From Diphasiastrum complanatum (Eukaryota > Streptophyta > Lycopodiopsida > Lycopodiales > Lycopodiaceae), in NCBI GenBank assembly GCA_029204225.1, contig CM055114.1, forward strand, positions 14,517,371 through 14,581,370: a stretch of DNA of 64,000 nt, read 5' to 3'. The notes beneath the pieces are model-generated. The model did not search any database and had not been told where the DNA came from. It saw only the letters and a program-made list of their open reading frames with translations. Below are positions 1 through 12,571 of this stretch, piece after piece. Numbering within the stretch: position 1 is the first letter of the stretch; every line of letters begins with the position of its first letter. A program made the translations under genes and the position numbers.

Positions 1-25
1 GACACAGCCTAGTAAGCAAGCTTAC

Positions 26-3000
26 CTGGCTCAAAGGTATGGACGGTCGAAATCTTCCCATTAGACCAGTAATAGTATGATCTGGCAACTCCCATATTCG
101 GAAGAAGCCAAGAATATGATCGATCCTGTACGCACTGAAATACTTTGCCATCTGCAGCAAGAAACGTGATGTCAAGGACAGTGACCAGGTTCCACAACAA
201 AAAAGACAAGTTCCAAGATTATCCTCCAGAAAAAGTAGTTAATATTCAACCCATGGTAAACAGGGGATGACCTCAACGAACGAGAAATCCAAAAAATGGT
301 AGAATCCAGGTTCAGTGTCAACCTGTGTCAGCCTTGCTCTCCACCAGCCATAGTTATCTTTTGACATCTCCTCCCAATTGTATGTTGGAAAACCCCAGTT
401 TTGCCCATTCATATCAAAATAATCTGGTGGTGCACCGGTAGATGTATTCATTCTGAAAAGCATTGGAAAGACCCATGTATCTACACTGTTTCTGTCTACG
501 CCGATTGGAAGATCACCTTTTAACACCACCCTGTGTTTCCGTGCATAATCTGCCGCCTCTGAAAGCTGACAATGGACTCAAGCTAATCGTCAGTAATGCT
601 TGTTCCTTACTGGAATGAGTTCAAAAATTGATTGCTTCCTATTTCCACGTTTGGGTGAAGGAGTGCTATCTCACAATTTTTCCAAATTGGAGTTTATCAT
701 TACCTGTGAATGAAGGTGAAACTGAAGATAGTATATGAAGGCAATAGCTGAAAAATGTTCTGCATAGGGAGATGTCAACCTTTCCATCTGCACACGCATG
801 GAAACATTAATTTATAAACCTTGAATATGGAATGATAGGTGAATATCAGCAGGCAACTCGAAAACCATGGCTCTAGAAATATGCCTACTGTCCTCTTGCA
901 TTTTATAAGAAACTTTATGAAAGACTTTCAAAACAACAAAATAATTTCATGTCAAAAAGATTGGGTGTTTTATCGCCAAGTTTTATCCTTTAGGTGCACT
1001 GCAACTAAAGGATAATGCACCTCTTTGCTCTGACATTGTTCTTGGTTCTGATACTTCTAAAGCCACATTGGCATGCAATTAAAAAAAAGTTATTTCATGA
1101 TATGTGGAAAATCACGGCTGTGAAACTGATTTTAATAAAACTACCAGATAAAATCTAGACTGCAAAACAACATATTCTGAAGTTGAAATAGTTGCAAAGC
1201 GTTGCCTTGCTTGTTGCAGAAATGGGCTCGTATTTACTAATGAAACAAACAAAAGCAGCAATGAAAATTTTTGATCAAAAAAATACCTTTTCAAAAGTGT
1301 AATCTGCAAAGAGGCCCCATTGAGAATGGTCGGAAGTGCCAAAAAGGTCTCTCAGGAAGCAGAATGCAGCATATGGCTTCAGCCACTCCTGCATTATAAA
1401 TAACGATTATATAGAGCAGTAATTGAGAGATTCAGATACTTTCCATGGATTTTGCAGTGCTGGAATAAAAATATGAGTCACACTACCAAATACCTCGTAA
1501 TAATGATAGACCACTAGACCCCATGCAGAAAGTTGAACCAACATTTCAATACTATAACATCAGTGTACACTGTATAGGCTACCTTGAAAAATTAGCTATG
1601 TACAACATAGCTGTCTAGCTCAAGAAGGAATGAGCTGGCTTAAGTTCAGGGTGTCTCCCCACAAAAGTTGAACGATCTAGTTCATCATCCATAGGATGGA
1701 GGACAGACTACAATAACTAACAAACAGGTAAATTCCCATTCAATAAAACTGTGTACCTTGTTGTCCTCAAAATAGCGCTTATATTCAGCTGAACTGAAAA
1801 CAGCTTCTTTTTCCAGATTAAACAACTGTTTTGCAATCTTCAACTTTGTTGCCACAGTAGCTTCGTAGTCAACTTCCTGCAATCGACAGATGGATCCGAT
1901 CTTTCTTCAGACATTTTTATAATTTTCTGAAAGGATTCTTCTTTATCACAATACAGGTGTAACATATTATGAGTCAAATTTGTACCTTGAATGAACTTCA
2001 ACCAATAAGCTAGAATAAAAAACTAGCTACGAAATTAGTATGAATGATGAAAACCTAGCACTGTAAGATGTCGACGCTCAAGGGGAAATTGTTCTTGATT
2101 GTTGATTGTCGACTGTACTTGATTGTTTTTAAGTTCCACTTAATCAGCAAGGAGCAAATAGAACTCATAAATGCAGCTTCATCTACGCGAAATGCCTCTT
2201 TTTTTTATGTAAGTGGTATTTTTATAAGCAGAAGCAATACTAAAACATAACAAATACATTCATTGGAAAAGCACAATAGTTGAGATACTGCACTACTTTA
2301 TTTGACACTGCTATCAGCTGGACAATAATGAATTGGTGTGCAACTATATGTAATGTGAAATCAAAATGCTCTTTGGATTTGTGTATCTTTACACATAAAA
2401 TACAAGCAATTTCACAAAGCAAAACAAAACACTCCAGGGATACAAGGTCATCCACAAACAGACACAAAATCTTCTACTGTAGAATGATTATATCTCAAAT
2501 AGCAGTAATTTCAAAGCAAGCATCTAGGTTTCTGACCTTTAGATCAAGCTTGTCCCTTGCAACTTCAATTTCTTCCTGCAAATCGAAACCAGCAACTTCT
2601 ATTATACGGCAACAAGAATCTTGTTAGATAGACCAACTATGTCCAAAGGATATGAACAAACCAACTCATCCAAGGACAAAGGTGCAGAATATTTTTTTCC
2701 CATCAATTATAATAAATAAAGAATAAATGAGCCATCCTAGAGCAAAAGTTGCAGCTTAAGCTCAGCTGACATATTACTAATAGAAGAGAATCTCATGATT
2801 GCACTTATTGTCTAACTTCCATTTTTATCTTGGAAGTTTGATATCCCCATTATAGAAACTGTAAACACTATATAAAATGGACTGACCTCAATTTCACTGG
2901 GAATATTCTGCGAAAGAGCTTGCAGTCTTAAATAGAGTGGATGCAGCGCGAAGACTGAAAGAGAGCTGCATGATGATAAAATCAATATGAAAAAACTTCG

Positions 3001-5968
3001 AGTGAAGGTTAAACAGGAAACAACATTCATGGCTAGGACAAATGAAGGTCAGGTGGAAGACAATGGCATCAGTAGCTACCTATAGGGGTAAGAGTCCCAC
3101 CACATGCCATGGACAGAAGTGTCATTTACCGGAAGAATCTGAATTAGTCGTAATCCTGACTTGACTGCTAGATCTACAAGGAGCTTCAAATCCAGAAATT
3201 CTCCTACTCCAACATCAGCATGTGACCTGACTGAAAAGACAGGAACAGCAAGACCAGATCCTCTCCATGGCTTGGCCTAAAAAAGAAAATAATTGAGGTA
3301 CTTTTTTAGAGGAAAGAATACAACTACAGCCAACGTGAGTAGTAGCAATACATAACTTAAGTAGCACATCCACATGTTATGATTACAATAACAAGATTGA
3401 AGCAATTTCGCACTTCCAACAAGCAAATTTATTCCATCTTTTCCAAGTATAAGATGTGCAACCCCACTATCGATAACCAGACGAATTTGTCCAAGGAAAA
3501 AATCTCACCCTGAAGAACCCATCGGCAACACTGATCATTGTGGAAGGCTTACTGACAAATGAGTCAAATTGTAATATCCTGGCACCCCCAATCTCATGAG
3601 AGATTTTACCTTCTTTATTCTGAAGAGCATAGTTATATGTGCTCTAATGTCAAGGTGTTCCAATGGTGTACCTTAGGCTGTAGGCAAGAAGTTGCAATGA
3701 TAATGTACCAACTTCCAAGCAATGAAAACCTGATCAACAAATATTACCATTCATTTTTAGTGCCAACTCATAATCGTCAAAAGGAACTCAGCTTATAAGT
3801 TCAAGATTAGCAAAATGAACCAAGTCAAGGACCAAGGAGCAGCCAAGGCAAGAATGTGAATAAAAACTATTCATGGTGTAATTGATACATCGGCAGCAGA
3901 TGAAGATTCAACCTTTTTTTAGGATATATATATGTGAAGAAACCTACAACATTGTTATGGAGCATTATCTAACTAAGACGACAATTGAGCGAGTGAATGC
4001 ATCATGAAGTTCAAAAAGAGGTCAATTCTAGTTATCCAGAAAAAAATGTTTGGAAAGGATATCTAATGGGAAACTCTTTTTTGTTGACAAAACCCTCCCC
4101 TTGCCAGCTTAAACCACTAGTGCAGAGAAGCTTCAAAGGTATTCCAGTTTCCCATTTTCCCACTCCAGAGGCACTACCAGACAAATAGACCTGCACATTA
4201 ACTACCAGAATTAGCTGGTAGACGAGAGGCTTTTGTAGAAATGAAATCAAGGTAATCTTGCCTTATCCACAAGATTAATTTAGATTGAACAGCTAGCAAT
4301 TAAAAATGACACATGAATCTAGCATGAACAACTCCGTCAAAACACAAAGCCCTTGCTAAAAATCGTATGATAGGCACACAAAAGTGTGGAGCGGAGCAAA
4401 CGACTAAGTTCTCTGAAGATGTTGATGCACAAGCACTTGACATAACTCGCGTCTATGCTAAAGCCTACTCCAAAACTTTGATGTGCATACCACTATACAA
4501 TTTTTCATTAAAAGGAAAGCCTTCAACTCATTGAAAAGGTAACATACTCAAAAACTCCGATAACAATCAGAATAATTCCAAATCAGAAAACTATATTCAT
4601 GAATTTGGAAGGTGAGAAAACTTTACTGTTTCGCCACTTTTAAGGTGTGCACATTTGACAAGGAACCGAACCAAAACCTTGTCTGCCAAAAACACAAAAA
4701 GAATTGCTTAAAGCCTGGCGCTCTATTTAATTCATACCATGACAAACAGCATTGGACATCAATCTCAAAACCGGAGCAATTTATTGTGATATGCTTCAAA
4801 GCTAGTTCACGAAGACATCACTTGTTGGCCAACACAAAACAGAACAACCTACTCTGACTTTTTTGCACTTCATCTGATTACGCAACTATGCCACACATCA
4901 ATCTCGACACCCTAACAACCTATCATGAGAATGACTCCAATCTAATTTATTAAAGTATCTCTCATTCAGAATGCTACCTTGTGAAAGAGGAACATTGAAT
5001 TTGTTTGGAAGTTCACTAGTGAAGTCTTCAAGGTATTTGTCATCCTTCTTTCCAAAAAGAACATTTCTGAATGCACCTCTTGTCAAAAGAGTTTCTGGAG
5101 CGCATCCATCCTGCAGAACACTCAAATTCATTAAGGTTGAATAGAACAATTTGCAGTTGAAAGCATGTTTGATCAATGCAACAGAATGAAGCACTACGCC
5201 AGTACAGTAACGCTTTGCAGGTAGTCAAGCTGTACCTCCCTTCCAGAAAGGATAGAATAAAACGTCATACAGAAGGCTATTTATACTATTATAACCGAAG
5301 CTTTAATCTTCGTTTTAAAAGCAGTGCAGCTACCTTAAATGTTTGCAAGGAAAAGCTTAAAAAATTCTCTTTATAGGCAAAAAACCGTCAATTGATTGCT
5401 TCCAAAGTCATATCACTGAAAACAGCTTGGTATGAAAAGAAGAATGCCCCACTGAGACAACAAAAATTGAGCATGTATACAGTGGCATGACCACTTAGCA
5501 GGAAGACGATAACATCTTCAGATATTTACGTCCCTCAAGCAAGCAAGTAAACCGATACAAAAACCTAGTTGCTGCCTCCCTCACCTGCCACAGGTCATAG
5601 AAATCGATAACTGCACCATCCGGAAGGTCTGAGGGAAGGTTCAAAATGCGGCGGTCACCAGATTCCCACTTGATCACGTTTTTCTGATCATCTACCAGAC
5701 AATAATTGTACTGTGACTCTAAATCGTTGGAGACAAACAGCTGAGCGTGCCAAATAAGTGTCTCACCTTCGTGGTAAGGAATCATAGGTAGACCTTGTTT
5801 GATATTCCAACTTCCAAGAACAGGATCTGAACCTGAAACTAAAAGATTTTGACCCCATTGTGTATAATAAGGCAACCTGAATCTTAATGTCACCCTTTTT
5901 AGAAGTTGGTGCTGCGGCTGTCTTGACATCGACTGTGTGGCATTGTCCATTAATTGAACAGAAGGCAT
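26..5968 (-). CDS. DPE2: 4-alpha-glucanotransferase DPE2, N-terminal 607 codons (3' end outside window)
   Basis: DPE2 is the cytosolic GH77 enzyme that transfers a glucosyl unit from maltose, exported from the plastid at night, to a glycan acceptor. I place 13 exons: 5968-5585, 5110-4978, 4682-4627, 4190-4063, 3638-3509, 3276-3080, 2965-2887, 2575-2537, 1876-1757, 1388-1287, 787-704, 565-323 and 151-26; their phases agree throughout. Exon 1 encodes the first starch-binding CBM20 domain (RFRLPYYTQWG, GSWN). Exons 3-5 encode the second (VYLSGSASGVGKW). Exons 6-13 begin the GH77 barrel (LPVNDTSVHGMWWDSYPYS, GDLPIGVDRNSVDTWV). The motif YRIDHILGF in exon 13 contains the nucleophile aspartate of the family. 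The ATG at 5968 is the first after an in-frame TAA near 6007. No stop or frameshift interrupts the exons, so the gene looks functional. The acid/base region and C terminus lie beyond the left edge. Confidence 0.95.
3639..4062 (-). other. AT-AC U12-type intron 4 of DPE2
   Basis: The reading frame can only be joined if this 424-nt intron begins ATATCCTTTCC and ends AC. These are the 5' and 3' ends of minor-spliceosome AT-AC introns. A branch-site-like CCTTGAC lies with its A about 11 nt before the terminal AC, which is the usual spacing. Joining the exons gives EFPIRYNYALQNKEG, which aligns with the end of the second CBM20 domain of plant DPE2. No GT donor exists near the exon end. Confidence 0.85.
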
Positions 5969-6639
5969 TCCCACTATTATGGAACAGATCAATTTGCAAG
6001 TAGATTAATAGACTCGAAATTCGAAGCTCTGAAAATAATCTCACGCGACAATGCTTTCTTGCCGACTATGATAAATAAAAATTGAATAAAACACAACAGT
6101 TTACAGTTTGAAAGCCTTAGCAGAGAATATATGGCAAGAACGAGCGTATGCACTTTATCAGGCGAGATCCTTTGGCAATTAGGAATGCATCTATAAAACG
6201 GACGCGATCTTTCAAAATATCAAGCTACCATCACCAAGTTGGAGTAGAGTTGCTTTCTGTGGGACACAAATTCTATGTACTAGGTATGAGGCATCATCAC
6301 ATCAGCGTGTAGTCAACAATTCAACATGCTGTTAACTGTAATCAATAACTGCCCACGCTTGCTTCAGACACAACCATATTGCTTCTAGTTGAATATATGG
6401 TGGCCTTTAGACCTCAGGCAGACTTGCAATCCGACTTAAAACTAATTTTCCTCTAATAAGCAACGCAGTTCCGAGACTCGGTAGTGCCAAAAGCATAGAC
6501 GTAGGTTCACGTAAACTATACAGTGAAATGAATTTAGACTGATACCAGTTTCACACTTGTAAATCACCCGTAACTAAACAGACCAACAGGAAGGAAAATT
6601 AAATTTCAATACTGAATAAGTCAGAGATCCTGAAGAAAG

Positions 6640-7300
6640 AAAGGGATCCTATATAAGAGCTCAGATTTGAACCCAGATCTGAGTGCAACAGATTGGCAAA
6701 TGGATGGAAAAAGAGCATTTAAAGAGCAAATCACAGGCGGTTTGCCTTCTCCGATCACAGATCTGCCTCAAAAAACTACAATAAGGAGGTGGATCCGAAG
6801 ATCTTGCAATTGCTCCCAGGCCAACGGCGATGGAACAGAAGAGAAAAGAGGAGCAAGGAATCGAGGGAGACAGAGATCCACGAAGAAGAAGAAGAAGATG
6901 AAGAGAGAAGAATTGACGAGAGACCATCGCTGGGAAGAAGGCGACCAGGGAGGAGCGATGCATCCATCCATGCATGCATGCATGCATGGATGTATGCATG
7001 TCCCATCCAGGCACAGCCTATTCCAACCCACTCCTCAGATGATCTCCACGTGTCAGAGAGGCCAAATCAATGGCTAGCCCGTAATAGCGTGGCAGAATCT
7101 CAACGCTTGTTATAGCATCCAACGGTGTGGGGCCTCAGTCTCGCTTGCCATTAAGACACGAGAAAGTCTTTATGCGTGGGTCACGTGTCCCGTCCCGGTT
7201 AGAGATCTGGCGGGATTCTTAGTCACTAGAAATCCACGGTCCAGAATCCGCCACGTCATGTGTATTGTGATTGGGCAGTTTTTTTTTTTCTTAGAGGGAA
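6640..7300 (-). promoter_or_regulatory. Probable DPE2 promoter and leader region
   Basis: The stretch lies upstream of the DPE2 start codon. It holds two CACGTG G-box/ABRE cores (about 7047 and 7182), a CCACGTCA element near 7250 and a TATATA-type box near 6650 that reads on either strand. G-boxes bind bZIP and bHLH/PIF factors in plants and often accompany light or clock control, which would suit a night-active enzyme; that link is inference. The transcription start and any 5' UTR intron (a TTTTCAG acceptor is present near 6032) were not determined. Confidence 0.4.
6955..7001. repeat. Palindromic CATG/TGCA repeat
   Basis: A run of overlapping CATGCATG and CATCCATC units that is nearly its own reverse complement. 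It contains several RY-type CATGCA motifs, known as seed-expression elements, but the run may be simple sequence only. It lies about 1 kb upstream of the DPE2 start codon. Confidence 0.7.
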
Positions 7301-7550
7301 TACTCAAGACTCAAGTACAGTATATATACTGAATCCCAAAAGTTTCCAGCCCTTTCTATTTGCACCCTCCTCCTTTGGGTAGGCACCCACAAGTTATAGC
7401 CTCTTCACATGTTGGGGCCCACTTTTCACTCCTATTCACATGTACCCCGAGTCGGCACTTTTCATTCTTTGGGTTGATGTCCCCAGCACCTCTTATCGTT
7501 CTATAAGTTGACAAAGAACTTGAGAGAAAAGCAAATCGAAACGAAAAACG

Positions 7551-7695
7551 GGCCTCTGTACATGCCTAAACTGGTTGCAACACCCTTCTATTGTTGGTGA
7601 GAAGGCAATAGGTCTCTATATGCCTACACTAGTTGCAACACCCTTCTGTTGTTGGTGAGAAGGCAACAGGTCTCTATACGCCTACATTGGTTGCA
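7551..7695. repeat. Tandem repeat, about 59 bp x 2.5
   Basis: Units begin at 7551, 7611 and 7669 with GGYCTCTRTA and share GTTGCAACACCCTTCT followed by TTGTTGGTGAGAAGGCAA. Each unit contains a small inverted repeat (CCTTCT...AGAAGG) and could fold into a hairpin. No gene overlaps it. Confidence 0.85.
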
Positions 7696-8476
7696 TCAGC
7701 TCGAGGTGACGACGTAATTGCATCCCATGACCTAGAACTCTCTGAAGAGAAAGGAAACTTGGACCCATGGTGACGTCATGCAAGGTTCCAAGTTTTAAAG
7801 GTGAAGAGCCCTGAAGTTGATTATCTTACATGCTAGCTTTGTGGCACAGATCTAAAAACTTTTGATGACAATATCAATTTTAGACGAGCACAACATTTTC
7901 AATATAAATTGTCGGGTCATGGTTTTTGAAAACTTCCCTAAGAGTCATTAAACCAACTAATTCCTTAGGATTAGAGCATTATTTTTTATTTCAATTGGGC
8001 AACACAAATATCGTCTTTAGATTAGTCACACATTGGTATCAACCAAACTCGTGTTGCAATGGTGGTATCAATCATCAATCCAAACATGAATTATTACAAT
8101 TTAATTATGCAAGCAATGGAAAAAAAAATGGGGCAAGCTTAAAGTAATCTACTCCAAATAGCAAGCCTATGATTAGATGTAAAATTATGAATACCATGTT
8201 TAAGACCCCCTTTTTGGCCTAAGTCCGAGTATTGTGCCTTGAGTATTGTTGGGCCAAAACTAGCTCGGCTTCAGGTTGGGTATTGAGGTACGTATTTGCA
8301 AAGCCAATATCACTTGGGTATTGTCCCCAATATCATAAAGGTCATACCATCCAAGTCAATTTCTTCATACCCTAGTTATAAAATCGTTGATTCCCCACCC
8401 ATTTATCCACCTCAAATAGCACAATTTACCTCCATCTGCCAAATAAAAGCTTGTATGAAAAAAAATAACCACATCA
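7696..8476. other. No feature recognised
   Basis: AT-rich sequence with only short, stop-interrupted frames on both strands and no similarity that I recognise to a coding domain, LTR or structural RNA. Confidence 0.5.
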
Positions 8477-8707
8477 TCTATACATACTAAAAGAATTTGG
8501 GTTTCCGGGTAGCTCACGTTGCCCGTCACACTCTCACGAGCAGCGTAAGCTGCCCAGAAACCCATGTTTTTAAACTAAAAAGAGGCTAGGGAAGGGTCAA
8601 GGCCACGGGCAGGAGAGGGGCGCGAGCAGGGGCGGGGACGGGGACAGGCGGGGGGATGGGCACGGGCTGCCGCCCTCACATTTCAATTTGACGGCAGGCA
8701 TTACTAG
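8477..8707 (+). mobile_element. Helitron-like mini-element (231 bp)
   Basis: The left end TCTATACATACTAAAAG resembles plant Helitron 5' termini, which start with TC. The right end is CTAG, preceded six bases earlier by a potential stem CTGCCG/CGGCAG. The element sits between an A (8476) and a T (8708), the usual Helitron target. Just inside the 5' end a near-perfect inverted repeat (about 8497-8566, arms near 20 bp) could form a long hairpin, and 8590-8680 is a GC-rich imperfect repeat. No coding capacity, so any movement would need proteins from elsewhere. The assignment rests on termini only. Confidence 0.5.
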
Positions 8708-10490
8708 TTTAGAAGAGAAAAAATATTCACATTTGTGTCAAAAGGCCCAAGGCCTCAAGCCTACCCCTAACATCGAGTCTTGCTCTCCGGCTTCCATCCT
8801 TGGGAGAAGGCCCTCGTCCATCCCCCATTCCGCTAAGAAAAAAAATCCAACATTTTATAGATTCTTGTGGCATTTTAGCAATTGTTGCCTTATAAACTCT
8901 TTGAAGCAAGGCTCTTGCCTTGTTAAATCCTAAGCTTTGACCTTGAATACATATAGGTAGTATGTTGGCATACCTAATGTCAATTTGATAAGCAAAGTAA
9001 CTACCTATCACAAATATGTTTGAAAACTTATCATTTATTTTCTAGAAGCCTTGAACCTCCTCTTACACAATAAGTTTAAACTTGAGAGTATCTATGAGCT
9101 TTGCATTCTTTAAATGTAACTTCTCGGTGTCTCTTCTAGGTATTGGGATTTTTACTATACATATTCAGAAGTATTGAAATCTTTTGAGTTTATACAATTT
9201 TACAAACTATTTATTAATGAAGTAAATGAGCTCTATGTATAGTTAGCTTTTATGTTTGAACTTTCTTGGAATATAATATTAAGCGTAAACTTTTGTACAA
9301 AAGAGAATAATTGTCACTTATACACATAATCAACAAACTTCAAACTTTCTATGATATATTTTTGAGGGAAAAAATTGCCTAGTTCCATTCTCACGTAATT
9401 CCAAGGTTTTGAAATGCTACCTTTATGGTCTAATTGATCTCCAATAGCTCAACTTGCCATGGAAATGGGATTAGTTGTCTCTAAGCAGTGGTAAAAGGGG
9501 AATGATATGTCATGTGCTAATGGCAAAGCGGTGGTAAAAAGGAAATGAAACTCATGTGCTAGTGACAACTCATTAAAGGTGTCGTTGCAACTTGCCAAGA
9601 AATGGGGCCGGCTGAAAACTACACTTGACTACTAGACATCAAAATCAAGAGAACTCCACCTCATGTGCTATGTAGTGGTAACTCAAGCATATTATGAAGA
9701 GGAGGCCATTTTTTACTATGTATAAATATCTACCCGTCATGGGGCGAGATGAGAGTTGTCAATGCTTGTAGTCTAAAAGCAACCTCCACTATTATGATAT
9801 CCACAACATGATGGATAAGACCTTGGCTTGTGGGCTTGCTCACCCAACTTCAGGCCCCTCATATGTCCAACTCTTCATACACTAAACTTTGGCTGGAACT
9901 GGGGCCACTATGCCCTCTAGAGTTTGGCCTTGTACTTGGCAATTGAAAATTTTGTAAATTTTGCTTTGACCAAGATAGTCGACACTTGTCTTAGATTGAA
10001 ATGGCATCTCTATGTGGTCTATCTAAATTAAAAATGCCAAATGAAAGTGCACGCTTGTTGAAAATCAACCAGTCTGAAGTACTCATATCCTAGAGAAAAC
10101 AAAATAAACCTCAATCATTATATATTTACATATGAACTCTAAATTACTCATGGACCAATAAGGGGTCATAGATTACGACCTGGGCCAATCCCTTGCCAAC
10201 ATCCCATTTATAGTAGTCGAGTTGGATAAGACTTGGAACTATGACCACAAAGGTAGATGCATTGTTGGGCTAATTGACGTCAAGAGGCTCTTGCTCCATG
10301 TTGTCTTGGCCTTATTTTGTAATGAAAATTGTACATATGTATATAATAAAATGAGTATAGCCTACCATTGTTAAAAACAACTAGCCAACAATACAAAAAC
10401 ATAATATTGGGTGTTGTGCTAGTAGGAAACACATTCCCAAACACTTCCTCTGCCTAAACGCAAAAGGTGAGTCTTTCAAGACCTCCAACT
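8708..10490. other. No feature recognised
   Basis: About 1.8 kb of AT-rich sequence with no coherent reading frame, no LTR termini and no repeat unit noticed. Probably old transposon debris that can no longer be classified. Confidence 0.5.
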
Positions 10491-10495
10491 ATTAC

Positions 10496-11231
10496 TTAGT
10501 AAAAAATTTGTTTAAAACATAACCACCTTCTAATGATAATAATAGAGTCTTCAAGATGACAATGAAATTGGATGGATGATGAGAGGTCTTCACCCCTTGA
10601 GTTATTGGATATAGCCTTCAACTTGATCTTAATAGGGCCGATGTAATCGAGTCCCCATTTCTCAAATGGCGCTTGATCCAATATAGGATGTAACGGCTCA
10701 TAGTTTGCCTTCGTTGGTCTGTGTGCCCTTTGACATACATCACATTGTTTGATGTACGCTTCAGTATCCTTGTGCATTGTTGGCCACTAGCAGCAAGATT
10801 GTAGGATATTATGTATTGTAACATCCGCTGCAAAGTGTCCACCTCTCATTGCTTCATGCGACAGGGACATGATCTGACTTGTTTCATGAGGCATGATACA
10901 ACGACGAATGATATTGTCTGCCCCTCTTCGATACAGTTGGCCGACAATCAACTGATATACAAAAATCGAATTCTAGCAACAAGAGTAGCCGTCTAGTGAT
11001 TTTCCATGTGTTGCAATTTTGTTGACTAGGTAGAGCAAAGGTTGATGATCAGTGTAGAAAAATGTAGGCTTCTGCTCCAGCTGCTCGATCCAAGATGCTT
11101 TCTGTGAACGATAAGGGGAAGTGGTCCTTCTGCATCACAATGTTAAGTGCCTTCAGATTGACACAGATCCACATTTTGCCATTCTTCTTGAAAACAATGT
11201 GTTGGAATTCAATGCTCAGCCTCAATTCCAT
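10496..11231 (-). pseudogene. Ty3/gypsy pol relic: RT start, RNase H end, integrase HHCC
   Basis: Reading downward, 11231-11049 encodes the start of a gypsy reverse transcriptase (NGKMWICVNLKALN). About 11050-10990 gives FYTDHQPLLYLVNKI, the end of RNase H. 10860-10620 encodes the integrase zinc-binding region (CDVCQRAHRP) and the first strand of its core (WGLDYIGPI). The catalytic RT palm and most of RNase H are missing between the first two blocks. Stops and frame changes occur throughout, so it is dead. No LTR was identified. Confidence 0.85.
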
Positions 11232-11838
11232 TCACTAATGAGCATCCTAAAAAACCAGAATTAGATGGCTCGAACTTTTGAGTTGAAGATTAAAAAATTC
11301 AAGATCAAACTTTCTAGAATTTTTTGAAATGATATCAACTTGGAAAATCCGTTATTTTTTTGAGTCAGAGTATATCTTCAAGTCATTGTACATTTTTTGA
11401 TACATTGGTGATTCTGAAACTTTTGGTTAGAAATCTGATTTGCGTTAACAATCTGCCTACTTTTTTCATTCAAGGGCGGTTTTAATAAATGAGGCAAATA
11501 GCATTTAATGCTAATTAGACATTTAGCAAATAGAAGATATTTTGTGATAGACTTAATCTTCATCAAAAGAAACTTCTTTTGATAATTCTCAATCTGATTA
11601 ATCTTTTTGTAGCTTGTGTCATCATGCTCAACGACTGTAAGTTGAAGTTATCACTTCAAGCACTGTACTCATTGTTTGATGTTAATCAGAGTGCAAATTC
11701 TTAGTCTCACTACTTTATTGTTTCATTGAGCATTTGTTTGAATCATTCAATTTGAATATTCTGCTACTAATTGTGGCGCTTCCGATTCTACACCAAGCTC
11801 GCTCATCAGCTTCCGCTCATTCCCACTGATTTTCGACA

Positions 11839-11851
11839 TGGTATTAGAGTG
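11839..11851 (+). other. Copia primer binding site (diverged)
   Basis: TGGTATTAGAGTG is a variant of TGGTATCAGAGC, the site complementary to the 3' end of initiator methionine tRNA used by most plant copia elements. It directly follows a CA that would be the last dinucleotide of a 5' LTR. The 5' boundary of that LTR could not be found. Confidence 0.6.
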
Positions 11852-11981
11852 GGCTATTTAGTAATCTGCACATTGTCTGCGGATTATCAAGTCTTTTTTC
11901 TATCAAGACGTTGTTCTAGCAAGCGCACAGCCAATAGTATCATGAAATCATTGTTTCTACCAATGATCTCACTCAACCATT

Positions 11982-12553
11982 ATGGATCCATCTACTAGTT
12001 CTTCTCTAATCAACATACTCGATGAGAGTAACTACCATCTCTGGAAGTTCAAAATGAAGGTCACACTACTAGCCAAGGAACTGTGGGACATCGTTGATGG
12101 CACAAAAGTTAAACCTGAAGGTAATGCACCCACTATCACCAAATGGAGACTGAAAGATGGCAAGGCTTTTGCCATTATCACTCTCAACATTAGAGACAAT
12201 CAAATCAATCACATATGTGTTGCTCAGACTACTAAGGATGCATGGGACATCCTAACAAGCCTATACAATATCAGGGATGTCACCTCCAAACTTCATTTGA
12301 GAAAAAAAAATTTCACTTGAGAATGTCTGAAGCAGTAAGTGTTTCGAGCCATATCAACACTTTCCAAAATCTTCTGGAGCAAATGACTGCAACTGGCTCA
12401 GTCATAGAAGATACCAATGTTGTTATGACTCTATTATTGAGTCTTCTTGAGGCCTATGAGAATTGGGTCCTAGCCATTTCGATTCAGAGGAAGATTACCC
12501 TTTCAAGAGTGATTTCATTACTTCAACAAGAGGAGGCCAGAAGATCTGCATAA
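11982..12553 (+). pseudogene. Ty1/copia gag (UBN2-type), frameshifted
   Basis: The reading frame starts at MDPSTSSSLINILDESNYH, typical for copia gag (LxxxNYxxWKxKM, ELWDIVDG, TTKDAWDIL). At 12303-12312 an A-run pushes translation out of frame; the next frame continues the same protein (SSHINTFQNLLEQMTATGS) to 12553. No zinc knuckle follows because the element is cut off by a minus-strand fragment. It lies 130 bp downstream of the primer site at 11839, as expected for a 5' leader. Confidence 0.85.
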
Positions 12554-12571
12554 CAATAACTTTGAACGTAT

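Noticed and set aside
6661-7115. Several overlapping ORFs on both strands upstream of DPE2
   Set aside because: They overlap in several frames across a palindromic, purine-rich promoter-like stretch; their length reflects biased composition, and no domain is recognisable.
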